Assembly (NCBI GenBank): GCA_958295665.1
Contig: OY282560.1
Span: 97,193,930 to 97,257,929, forward strand
From: Tipula vernalis
Lineage: Eukaryota > Arthropoda > Insecta > Diptera > Tipulidae
Direction of reading: 5' to 3'
DNA length: 64,000 bases
The notes under the pieces are model-generated. The model made no database searches, had not been told where the DNA came from, and was given only the letters and a program-made list of their open reading frames with translations. Both the position numbers and the translations under genes were made by a program. Below, one piece after another: positions 50,965 through 63,700 of this stretch. How positions within the stretch are numbered: the first letter of the stretch is position 1; every line of letters begins with the position of its first letter.

Positions 50965-53554
50965 TTGCCGCCCAAAACTTGTGGGCTATAGCACAGTTAA
51001 TTTTCAATAAAATTGAATTTTCTAAGAATTGTTTAGAAATAATCGAGCAATCAAAATGAAAATTGTCACAGCAATTACAGGTCCCGAATCCAATTGATAG
51101 AGGTATCAACCATCGTAATCGGACCATTTTAGATTTTTGCCGCCCAAAAACTTGTGGGCTATAGCACAGTTAATTTTCAATAAAATTGAATTTTCTAAGA
51201 AATGTTTAGAAATAATCGAGCAATCAAAATGAAAATTGTCACAGCAATTACAGGTCCCGAATCCTATTGATAGAGGTATCAACCATCGTAATCGGACCAT
51301 TTTAGATTTTTGCCGCCCAGAAACTTGTGGGCTATAGCACAGTTGATTTTCAATAAAATTGAATTTTCTATGAAATTTTTAGAAATAATCGAGCAATCAA
51401 AATGAAAATTGTCACCGCAATTACGGGTCCCGAAACCTATTGATAGAGGTATCAACCATCGTAATCGGACCATTTTAGAGTTTTGCCGCCCAAAAACTTG
51501 TGGGCTATAGCACAGTTGATTTTCAATAAAATTGAATTTTCTAAGAATTGTTTAGAAATAATCGAGCAATCAAAATGAAAATTGTCACAGCAATTACAGG
51601 TCTCGAATCCTATTGATAGAGGTATCAACCATCGTAATCGGACCATTTTAGATTTTTGCCGCCCAAAAACTTGTGGGCTATAGCACAGTTGATTTTCAAT
51701 AAAATTGAATTTTCTAAGAAATGTTTAGAAATAATCGAGCAATCAAAATGAAAATTGTCACAGCAATTACAGGTCCCGAATCCTATTGATAGAGGTATCA
51801 ACCATCGTAATCGGACCATTTTAGATTTTTGCCGCCCAAAAACTTGTGGAATAGCACAGTTGATTTTCAATAAAATTGAATTTTCTAAGAAATGTTTAGA
51901 AATAATCGAGCAATCAAAATGAAAATTGTCACAGCAATTACAGGTCCCGAATCCTATTGATAGAGGTATCAACCATCGTAATCGGACCATTTTAGATTTT
52001 TGCCGCCCAAAAACTTGTGGGCTATAGCACAGTTGATTTTCAATAAAATTGAATTTTCTAAGAAATGTTTAGAAATAATCGAGCAATCAAAATGAAAATT
52101 GTCACCGCAATTACAGGTCCCGAAACCTATTGATAGAGGTATCAACCATCGTAATCGGACCATTTTAGATTTTTGCCGCCCAGAAACTTGTGGGCTATAG
52201 CACAGATGATTTTCAATAAAATTGAATTTTCTAAGAATTGTTTAGAAATAATCGAGCAATCAAAATGAAAATTGTCACAGCAATTACAGGTCCCGAATCC
52301 TATTGATAGAGGTATCAACCATCGTAATCGGACCATTTTAGATATTTGCCGCCCAAAACTTGTGGGCTATAGCACAGATAATTTTCAATGAAATTGAATT
52401 TTCTAAGAATTGTTTAGAAATAATCGAGCAATCAAAATGAAAATTGTCACAGCAATTACAGGTCCCGAATCCTATTGATAGAGGTATCAACCATCGTAAT
52501 CGGAGCATTTTAGATTTTTTTCCGCCCAAAACTTGTGGGCTATAGCACAGTTAATTTTCAATGAAATTGAATTTTCTAAGAATTGTTTAGAAATAATCGA
52601 GCAATCAAAATGAAAATTGTCACAGCAATTACAGGTCCCGAATCCTATTGATAGAGGTATCAACCATCGTAATCGGACCATTTTAGATTTTTGCCGCCCA
52701 GAAACTTGTGGGCTATAGCACAGTTGATTTTCAATAAAATTGAATTTTCTAAGAAATGTTTAGAAATAATCGAGCAATCAAAATGAAAATTGTCACCGCA
52801 ATTACAGGTCCCGAAACCTATTGATAGAGGTATCAACCATCGTAATCGGACCATTTTAGATTTTTGCCGCCCAAAACTTGTGGGCTATAGCACAGTTAAT
52901 TTTCAATGAAATTGAATTTTCTAAGAATTGTTTAGAAATAATCGAGCAATCAAAATGAAAATTGTCACAGCAATTACAGGTCCCGAATCCTATTGATAGA
53001 GGTATCAACCATCGTAATCGGAGCATTTTAGATTTTTGCCGCCCAGAAACTTGTGGGCTATAGCACAGTTGATTTTCAATAAAATTGAATTTTCTATGAA
53101 ATTTTTAGAAATAATCGAGCAATCAAAATGAAAATTGTCACCGCAATTACGGGTCCCGAAACCTATTGATAGAGGTATCAACCATCGTAATCGGACCATT
53201 TTAGATTTTTGCCGCCCAAAAACTTGTGGGCTATAGCACAGTTGATTTTCAATAAAATTGAATTTTCTATGAAATTTTTAGAAATAATCGAGCAATCATA
53301 ATGAAAATTGTCACAGCAATTACAGGTCCCGAATCCTATTGATAGAGGTATCAACCATCGTAATCGGACCATTTTAGATTTTTGCCGCCCAAAAACTTGT
53401 GGGCTATAGCACAGTTGATTTTCAATAAAATTGAATTTTCTAAGAAATGTTTAGAAATAATCGAGCAATCAAAATGAAAATTGTCACAGCAATTACAGGT
53501 CCCGAATCCTATTGATAGAGGTATCAACCATCGTAATCGGACCATTTTAGAGTT

Positions 53555-53898
53555 TTGCCGCCCAAAAACTTGTGGGCTATAGCACAGTTGATTTTCAATA
53601 AAATTGAATATTCTAAGAAATGTTTAGAAATAATCGAGCAATCAAAATGAAAATTGTCACCGTAATTACAGGTCCCGAAACCTATTGATAGAGGTATCAA
53701 CCATCGTAATCGGACCATTTTAGAGTTTTGCCGCCCAAAAACTTGTGGAATAGCACAGTTGATTTTCAATAAAATTGAATTTTCTAAGAAATGTTTAGAA
53801 ATAATCGAGCAATCAAAATGAAAATTGTCACCGCAATTACAGGTCCCGAAACCTATTTATAGAGGTATCAACCATCGTAATCGGACCATTTTAGATTT
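53555..53898. repeat. Partial trimer cassette lacking the GAGACACAC unit
   Basis: A GAATATTC/GTAATTAC monomer (53,555-53,727) and a GTGGAATAG monomer (53,728-53,898, 171 bp) are present, but a four-A CAGTTAATTTTC monomer follows instead of the GAGACACAC unit. The GTGGAATAG unit also carries CCTATTTATAGAG, a change otherwise seen in other IIb units (near 44,020, 47,300, 56,960 and 61,100), so it looks like a recombinant. Confidence 0.78.
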
Positions 53899-56141
53899 TT
53901 GCCGCCCAAAACTTGTGGGCTATAGCACAGTTAATTTTCAATAAAATTGAATTTTCTAAGAATTGTTTAGAAATAATCGAGCAATCAAAATGAAAATTGT
54001 CACAGCAATTACAGGTCCCGAATCCTATTGATAGAGGTATCAACCATCGTAATCGGACCATTTTAGATTTTTGCCGCCCAGAAACTTGTGGGCTATAGCA
54101 CAGTTGATTTTCAATAAAATTGAATTTTCTATGAAATTTTTAGAAATAATCGAGCAATCAAAATGAAAATTGTCACCGCAATTACGGGTCCCGAAACCTA
54201 TTGATAGAGGTATCAACCATCGTAATCGGACCATTTTAGAGTTTTGCCGCCCAAAAACTTGTGGGCTATAGCACAGTTGATTTTCAATAAAATTGAATTT
54301 TCTAAGAATTGTTTAGAAATAATCGAGCAATCAAAATGAAAATTGTCACAGCAATTACAGGTCTCGAATCCTATTGATAGAGGTATCAACCATCGTAATC
54401 GGACCATTTTAGATTTTTGCCGCCCAAAAACTTGTGGGCTATAGCACAGTTGATTTTCAATAAAATTGAATTTTCTAAGAAATGTTTAGAAATAATCGAG
54501 CAATCAAAATGAAAATTGTCACAGCAATTACAGGTCCCGAATCCTATTGATAGAGGTATCAACCATCGTAATCGGACCATTTTAGATTTTTGCCGCCCAA
54601 AAACTTGTGGAATAGCACAGTTGATTTTCAATAAAATTGAATTTTCTAAGAAATGTTTAGAAATAATCGAGCAATCAAAATGAAAATTGTCACCGCAATT
54701 ACAGGTCCCGAAACCTATTGATAGAGGTATCAACCATCGTAATCGGAGCATTTTAGATTTTTGCCGCCCAGAAACTTGTGGGCTATAGCACAGTTAATTT
54801 TCAATAAAATTGAATTTTCTAAGAATTGTTTAGAAATAATCGAGCAATCAAAATGAAAATTGTCACAGCAATTACAGGTCCCGAATCCTATTGATAGAGG
54901 TATCAACCATCGTAATCGGACCATTTTAGATATTTGCCGCCCAAAACTTGTGGGCTATAGCACAGTTAATTTTCAATAAAATTGAATTTTCTAAGAATTG
55001 TTTAGAAATAATCGAGCAATCAAAATGAAAATTGTCACAGCAATTACAGGTCCCGAATCCTATTGATAGAGGTATCAACCATCGTAATCGGAGCATTTTA
55101 GATTTTTGCCGCCCAAAACTTGTGGGCTATAGCACAGTTAATTTTCAATGAAATTGAATTTTCTAAGAATTGTTTAGAAATAATCGAGCAATCAAAATGA
55201 AAATTGTCACAGCAATTACAGGTCCCGAATCCTATTGATAGAGGTATCAACCATCGTAATCGGAGCATTTTAGATTTTTGCCGCCCAGAAACTTGTGGGC
55301 TATAGCACAGTTGATTTTCAATAAAATTGAATTTTCTAAGAAATGTTTAGAAATAATCGAGCAATCAAAATGAAAATTGTCACCGCAATTACAGGTCCCG
55401 AAACCTATTGATAGAGGTATCAACCATCGTAATCGGACCATTTTAGATTTTTGCCGCCCAAAACTTGTGGGCTATAGCACAGTTAATTTTCAATGAAATT
55501 GAATTTTCTAAGAATTGTTTAGAAATAATCGAGCAATCAAAATGAAAATTGTCACAGCAATTACAGGTCCCGAATCCTATTGATAGAGGTATCAACCATC
55601 GTAATCGGAGCATTTTTGATTTTTGCCGCCCAGAAACTTGTGGGCTATAGCACAGTTGATTTTCAATAAAATTGAATTTTCTATGAAATTTTTAGAAATA
55701 ATCGAGCAATCAAAATGAAAATTGTCACCGCAATTACGGGTCCCGAAACCTATTGATAGAGGTATCAACCATCGTAATCGGACCATTTTAGATTTTTGCC
55801 GCCCAAAAACTTGTGGGCTATAGCACAGTTGATTTTCAATAAAATTGAATTTTCTATGAAATTTTTAGAAATAATCGAGCAATCATAATGAAAATTGTCA
55901 CAGCAATTACAGGTCCCGAATCCTATTGATAGAGGTATCAACCATCGTAATCGGACCATTTTAGATTTTTGCCGCCCAAAAACTTGTGGGCTATAGCACA
56001 GTTGATTTTCAATAAAATTGAATTTTCTAAGAAATGTTTAGAAATAATCGAGCAATCAAAATGAAAATTGTCACAGCAATTACAGGTCCCGAATCCTATT
56101 GATAGAGGTATCAACCATCGTAATCGGACCATTTTAGAGTT

Positions 56142-56658
56142 TTGCCGCCCAAAAACTTGTGGGCTATAGCACAGTTGATTTTCAATAAAATTGAATATTC
56201 TAAGAAATGTTTAGAAATAATCGAGCAATCAAAATGAAAATTGTCACCGTAATTACAGGTCCCGAAACCTATTGATAGAGGTATCAACCATCGTAATCGG
56301 ACCATTTTAGAGTTTTGCCGACCAAAAACTTGTGGAATAGCACAGTTGATTTTCAATAAAATTGAATTTTCTAAGAAATGTTTAGAAATAATCGAGCAAT
56401 CAAAATGAAAATTGTCACCGCAATTACAGGTCCCGAAACCTATTGATAGAGGTATCAACCATCGTAATCGGACCATTTTAGAGTTTTGCCGCCCAAAAAC
56501 TTGTGGAGACACACACAGTTGATTTTCAATAAAATTGAATTTTCTAAGAAATGTTTAGAAATAATCGAGCAATCAAAATGAAAATTGTCACCGCAATTAC
56601 AGGTCCCGAAACCTATTGATAGAGGTATCAACCATCCTAATCGGACCATTTTAGATTT
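56142..56658. repeat. Trimer cassette copy 7
   Basis: Same three units, 5,694 bp (33 monomers) after copy 6. The second unit starts TTGCCGACC instead of TTGCCGCCC, and the third ends CATCCTAATCGG. Confidence 0.87.
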
Positions 56659-59600
56659 TTGCCGCCCAAAACTTGTGGGCTATAGCACAGTTAATTTTCA
56701 ATAAAATTGAATTTTCTAAGAATTGTTTAGAAATAATCGAGCAATCAAAATGAAAATTGTCACAGCAATTACAGGTCCCGAATCCTATTGATAGAGGTAT
56801 CAACCATCGTAATCGGACCATTTTAGATTTTTGCCGCCCAAAAACTTGTGGAATAGCACAGTTAATTTTCAATAAAATTGAATTTTCTAAGAAATGTTTA
56901 GAAATAATCGAGCAATCAAAATGAAAATTGTCACCGCAATTACAGGTCCCGAAACCTATTTATAGAGGTATCAACCATCGTAATCGGACCATTTTAGATT
57001 TTTGCCGCCCAAAACTTGTGGGCTATAGCACAGTTAATTTTCAATAAAATTGAATTTTCTAAGAATTGTTTAGAAATAATCGAGCAATCAAAATGAAAAT
57101 TGTCACAGCAATTACAGGTCCCGAATCCTATTGATAGAGGTATCAACCATCGTAATCGGACCATTTTAGATTTTTGCCGCCCAGAAACTTGTGGGCTATA
57201 GCACAGTTGATTTTCAATAAAATTGAATTTTCTATGAAATTTTTAGAAATAATCGAGCAATCAAAATGAAAATTGTCACCGCAATTACGGGTCCCGAAAC
57301 CTATTGATAGAGGTATCAACCATCGTAATCGGACCATTTTAGAGTTCTGCCGCCCAAAAACTTGTGGGCTATAGCACAGTTGATTTTCAATAAAATTGAA
57401 TTTTCTAAGAATTGTTTAGAAATAATCGAGCAATCAAAATGAAAATTGTCACAGCAATTACAGGTCCCGAATCCTATTGATAGAGGTATCAACCATCGTA
57501 ATCGGACCATTTTAGATTTTTGCCGCCCAAAAACTTGTGGGCTATAGCACAGTTGATTTTCAATAAAATTGAATTTTCTAAGAAATGTTTAGAAATAATC
57601 GAGCAATCAAAATGAAAATTGTCACAGCAATTACAGGTCCCGAATCCTATTGATAGAGGTATCAACCATCGTAATCGGACCATTTTAGAGTTTTGCCGCC
57701 CAAAAACTTGTGGAATAGCACAGTTGATTTTCAATAAAATCGAATTTTCTAAGAAATGTTTAGAAATAATCGAGCAATCAAAATGAAAATTGTCACAGCA
57801 ATTACAGGTCCCGAATCCTATTGATAGAGGTATCAACCATCGTAATCGGACCATTTTAGATTTTTGCCGCCCAAAAACTTGTGGGCTATAGCACAGTTGA
57901 TTTTCAATAAAATTGAATTTTCTAAGAAATGTTTAGAAATAATCGAGCAATCAAAATGAAAATTGTCACCGCAATTACAGGTCCCGAAACCTATTGATAG
58001 AGGTATCAACCATCGTAATCGGACCATTTTAGATTTTTGCCGCCCAAAACTTGTGGGCTATAGCACAGTTAATTTTCAATGAAATTGAATTTTCTAAGAA
58101 TTGTTTAGAAATAATCGAGCAATCAAAATGAAAATTGTCACAGCAATTACAGGTCCCGAATCCTATTGATAGAGGTATCAACCATCGTAATCGGAGCATT
58201 TTAGATTTTTGCCGCCCAGAAACTTGTGGGCTATAGCACAGTTGATTTTCAATAAAATTGAATTTTCTAAGAAATGTTTAGAAATAATCGAGCAATCAAA
58301 ATGAAAATTGTCACAGCAATTACAGGTCCCGAATCCTATTGATAGAGGTATCAACCATCGTAATCGGACCATTTTAGATTTTTGCCGCCCAAAAACTTGT
58401 GGGCTATAGCACAGTTGATTTTCAATAAAATTGAATTTTCTAAGAAATGCTTAGAAATAATCGAGCAATCAAAATGAAAATTGTCACAGCAATTACAGGT
58501 CCCGAATCCTATTGATAGAGGTATCAACCATCGTAATCGGACCATTTTAGATTTTTGCCGCCCAAAAACTTGTGGGCTATAGCACAGTTGATTTTCAATA
58601 AAATTGAATTTTCTAAGAAATGTTTAGAAATAATCGAGCAATCAAAATGAAAATTGTCACCGCAATTACAGGTCCCGAAACCTATTGATAGAGGTATCAA
58701 CCATCGTAATCGGACCATTTTAGATTTTTGCCGCCCAAAACTTGTGGGCTATAGCACAGTTAATTTTCAATAAAATTGAATTTTCTAAGAAATGTTTAGA
58801 AATAATCGAGCAATCAAAATGAAAATTGTCACCGCAATTACAGGTCCCGAAACCTATTGATAGAGGTATCAACCATCGTAATCGGACCATTTTAGATTTT
58901 TGCCGCCCAAAAACTTGTGGGCTATAGCACAGTTGATTTTCAATAAAATTGAATTTTCTATGAAATTTTTAGAAATAATCGAGCAATCATAATGAAAATT
59001 GTCACAGCAATTACAGGTCCCGAATCCTATTGATAGAGGTATCAACCATCGTAATCGGACCATTTTAGATTTTTGCCGCCCAAAAACTTGTGGGCTATAG
59101 CACAGTTGATTTTCAATAAAATTGAATTTTCTAAGAAATGTTTAGAAATAATCGAGCAATCAAAATGAAAATTGTCACAGCAATTACAGGTCCCGAATCC
59201 TATTGATAGAGGTATCAACCATCGTAATCGGACCATTTTAGAGTTTTGCCGCCCAAAAACTTGTGGGCTATAGCACAGTTGATTTTCAATAAAATTGAAT
59301 ATTCTTAGAAATGTTTAGAAATAATCGAGCAATCAAAATGAAAATTGTCACCGTAATTACAGGTCCCGAAACCTATTGATAGAGGTATCAACCATCGTAA
59401 TCGGACCATTTTAGAGTTTTGCCGCCCAGAAACTTGTGGGCTATAGCACAGTTGATTTTCAATAAAATTGAATTTTCTATGAAATTTTTAGAAATAATCG
59501 AGCAATCAAAATGAAAATTGTCACCGCAATTACGGGTCCCGAAACCTATTGATAGAGGTATCAACCATCGTAATCGGACCATTTTAGATTTTTGCCGCCC

Positions 59601-60280
59601 AAAACTTGTGGGCTATAGCACAGTTAATTTTCAATAAAATTGAATTTTCTAAGAATTGTTTAGAAATAATCGAGCAATCAAAATGAAAATTGTCACAGCA
59701 ATTACAGGTCCCGAATCCTATTGATAGAGGTATCAACCATCGTAATCGGACCATTTTAGATATTTGCCGCCCAAAACTTGTGGGCTATAGCACAGTTAAT
59801 TTTCAATAAAATTGAATTTTCTAAGAAATGTTTAGAAATAATCGAGCAATCAAAATGAAAATTGTCACCGCAATTACAGGTCCCGAAACCTATTGATAGA
59901 GGTATCAACCATCGTAATCGGACCATTTTAGATTTTTGCCGCCCAAAAACTTGTGGGCTATAGCACAGTTGATTTTCAATAAAATTGAATTTTCTATGAA
60001 ATTTTTAGAAATAATCGAGCAATCATAATGAAAATTGTCACAGCAATTACAGGTCCCGAATCCTATTGATAGAGGTATCAACCATCGTAATCGGACCATT
60101 TTAGATTTTTGCCGCCCAAAACTTGTGGGCTATAGCACAGTTGATTTTCAATAAAATTGAATTTTCTAAGAAATGTTTAGAAATAATCGAGCAATCAAAA
60201 TGAAAATTGTCACAGCAATTACAGGTCCCGAATCCTATTGATAGAGGTATCAACCATCGTAATCGGACCATTTTAGAGTT

Positions 60281-60797
60281 TTGCCGCCCAAAAACTTGTG
60301 GGCTATAGCACAGTTGATTTTCAATAAAATTGAATATTCTAAGAAATGTTTAGAAATAATCGAGCAATCAAAATGAAAATTGTCACCGTAATTACAGGTC
60401 CCGAAACCTATTGATAGAGGTATCAACCATCGTAATCGGACCATTTTAGAGTTTTGCCGCCCAAAAACTTGTGGAATAGCACAGTTGATTTTCAATTAAA
60501 TTGAATTTTCTAAGAAATGTTTAGAAATAATCGAGCAATCAAAATGAAAATTGTCACCGCAATTACAGGTCCCGAAACCTATTGATAGAGGTATCAACCA
60601 TCGTAATCGGACCATTTTAGAGTTTTGCCGCCCAAAAACTTGTGGAGACACACACAGTTGATTTTCAATAAAATTGATTTTTCTAAGAAATGTTTAGAAA
60701 TAATCGAGCAATCAAAATGAAAATTGTCACCGCAATTACAGGTCCCGAAACCTATTGATAGAGGTATCAACCATCGTAATCGGACCATTTTAGATTT
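60281..60797. repeat. Trimer cassette copy 8
   Basis: Same three units, 4,139 bp (24 monomers) after copy 7. Private changes are TTTTCAATTAAATTG in the second unit and AAAATTGATTTTTC in the third. Confidence 0.87.
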
Positions 60798-63700
60798 TTG
60801 CCGCCCAAAACTTGTGGGCTATAGCACAGTTAATTTTCAATAAAATTGAATTTTCTAAGAATTGTTTAGAAATAATCGAGCAATCAAAATGAAAATTGTC
60901 ACAGCAATTACAGGTCCCGAATCCTATTGATAGAGGTATCAACCATCGTAATCGGACCATTTTAGATTTTTGCCGCCCAAAACTTGTGGAATAGCACAGT
61001 TAATTTTCAATAAAATTGAATTTTCTAAGAAATGTTTAGAAATAATCGAGCAATCAAAATGAAAATTGTCACCGCAATTACAGGTCCCGAAACCTATTTA
61101 TAGAGGTATCAACCATCGTAATCGGACCATTTTAGATTTTTGCCGCCCAAAACTTGTGGGCTATAGCACAGTTAATTTTCAATAAAATTGAATTTTCTAA
61201 GAATTGTTTAGAAATAATCGAGCAATCAAAATGAAAATCGTCACAGCAATTACAGGTCCCGAATCCTATTGATAGAGGTATCAACCATCGTAATCGGACA
61301 ATTTTAGATTTTTGCCGCCCAGAAACTTGTGGGCTATAGCACAGTTGATTTTCAATAAAATTGAATTTTCTATGAAATTTTTAGAAATAATCGAGCAATC
61401 AAAATGAAAATTGTCACCGCAATTACGGGTCCCGAAACCTATTGATAGAGGTATCAACCATCGTAATCGGACCATTTTAGAGTTTTGCCGCCCAAAAACT
61501 TGTGGGCTATAGCACAGTTGATTTTCAATAAAATTGAATTTTCTAAGAATTGTTTAGAAATAATCGATCAATCAAAATGAAAATTGTCACAGCAATTACA
61601 GGTCCCGAATCCTATTGATAGAGGTATCAACCATCGTAATCGGACCATTTTAGATTTTTGCCGCCCAAAAACTTGTGGGCTATAGCACAGTTGATTTTCA
61701 ATAAAATTGAATTTTCTAAGAAATGTTTAGAAATAATCGAGCAATCAAAATGAAAATTGTCACAGCAATTACAGGTCCCGAATCCTATTGATAGAGGTAT
61801 CAACCATCGTAATCGGACCATTTTAGAGTTTTGCCGCCCAAAAACTTGTGGAATAGCACAGTTGATTTTCAATAAAATTGAATTTTCTAAGAAATGTTTA
61901 GAAATAATCGAGCAATCAAAATGAAAATTGTCACAGCAATTACAGGTCCCGAATCCTATTGATAGAGGTATCAACCATCGTAATCGGACCATTTTAGATT
62001 TTTGCCGCCCAAAAACTTGTGGGCTATAGCACAGTTGATTTTCAATAAAATTGAATTTTCTATGAAATTTTTAGAAATAATCGAGCAATCAAAATGAAAA
62101 TTGTCACCGCAATTACGGGTCCCGAAACCTATTGATAGAGGTATCAACCATCGTAATCGGACCATTTTAGATTTTTGCCGCCCAAAACTTGTGGGCTATA
62201 GCACAGTTAATTTTCAATAAAATTGAATTTTCTAAGAATTGTTTAGAAATAATCGAGCAATCAAAATGAAAATTGTCACAGCAATTACAGGTCCCGAATC
62301 CTATTGATAGAGGTATCAACCATCGTAATCGGACCATTTTAGATATTTGCCGCCCAAAACTTGTGGGCTATAGCACAGTTAATTTTCAATAAAATTGAAT
62401 TTTCTAAGAAATGTTTAGAAATAATCGAGCAATCAAAATGAAAATTGTCACAGCAATTACAGGTCCCGAAACCTATTGATAGAGGTATCAACCATCGTAA
62501 TCGAACCATTTTAGATTTTTGCCGCCCAAAAACTTGTGGGCTATAGCACAGTTAATTTTCAATAAAATTGAATTTTCTAAGAAATGTTTAGAAATAATCG
62601 AGCAATCAAAATGAAAATTGTCACCGCAATTACAGGTCCCGAAACCTATTGATAGAGGTATCAACCATCGTAATCGGACCATTTTAGATTTTTGCCGCCC
62701 AAAACTTGTGGGCTATAGCACAGTTAATTTTCAATAAAATTGAATTTTCTAAGAATTGTTTAGAAATAATCGAGCAATCAAAATGAAAATTGTCACAGCA
62801 ATTACAGGTCCCGAATCCTATTGATAGAGGTATCAACCATCGTAATCGGACCATTTTAGATTTTTGCCGCCCAAAAACTTGTGGGCTATAGCACAGTTGA
62901 TTTTCAATAAAATTGAATTTTCTAAGAAATGTTTAGAAATAATCGAGCAATCAAAATGAAAATTGTCACCGCAATTACAGGTCCCGAAACCTATTGATAG
63001 AGGTATCAACCATCGTAATCGGACCATTTTAGAGTTTTGCCGCCCAAAAACTTGTGGAATAGCACAGTTGATTTTCAATAAAATTGAATTTTCTAAGAAA
63101 TGTTTAGAAATAATCGAGCAATCAAAATGAAAATTGTCACAGCAATTACAGGTCCCGAAACCTATTGATAGAGGTATCAACCATCGTAATCGGACCATTT
63201 TAGAGTTTTGCCGCCCAAAAACTTGTGGGCTATAGCACAGTTGATTTTCAATAAAATTGAATTTTCTAAGAAATGTTTAGAAATAATTGAGCAATCAAAA
63301 TGAAAATTGTCACCGCAATTACAGGTCCCGAAACCTATTGATAGAGGTATCAACCATCGTAATCGGACCATTTTAGATTTTTGCCGCCCAAAACTTGTGG
63401 GCTATAGCACAGTTAATTTTCAATAAAATTGAATTTTCTAAGAATTGTTTAGAAATAATCGAGCAATCAAAATGAAAATTGTCACAGCAATTACAGGTCC
63501 CGAATCCTATTGATAGAGGTATCAACCATCGTAATCGGACCATTTTAGATTTTTGCCGCCCAAAAACTTGTGGGCTTATAGCACAGTTGATTTTCAATAA
63601 AATTGAATTTTCTAAGAAATGTTTAGAAATAATCGAGCAATCAAAATGAAAATTGTCACAGCAATTACAGGTCCCGAATCCTATTGATAGAGGTATCAAC

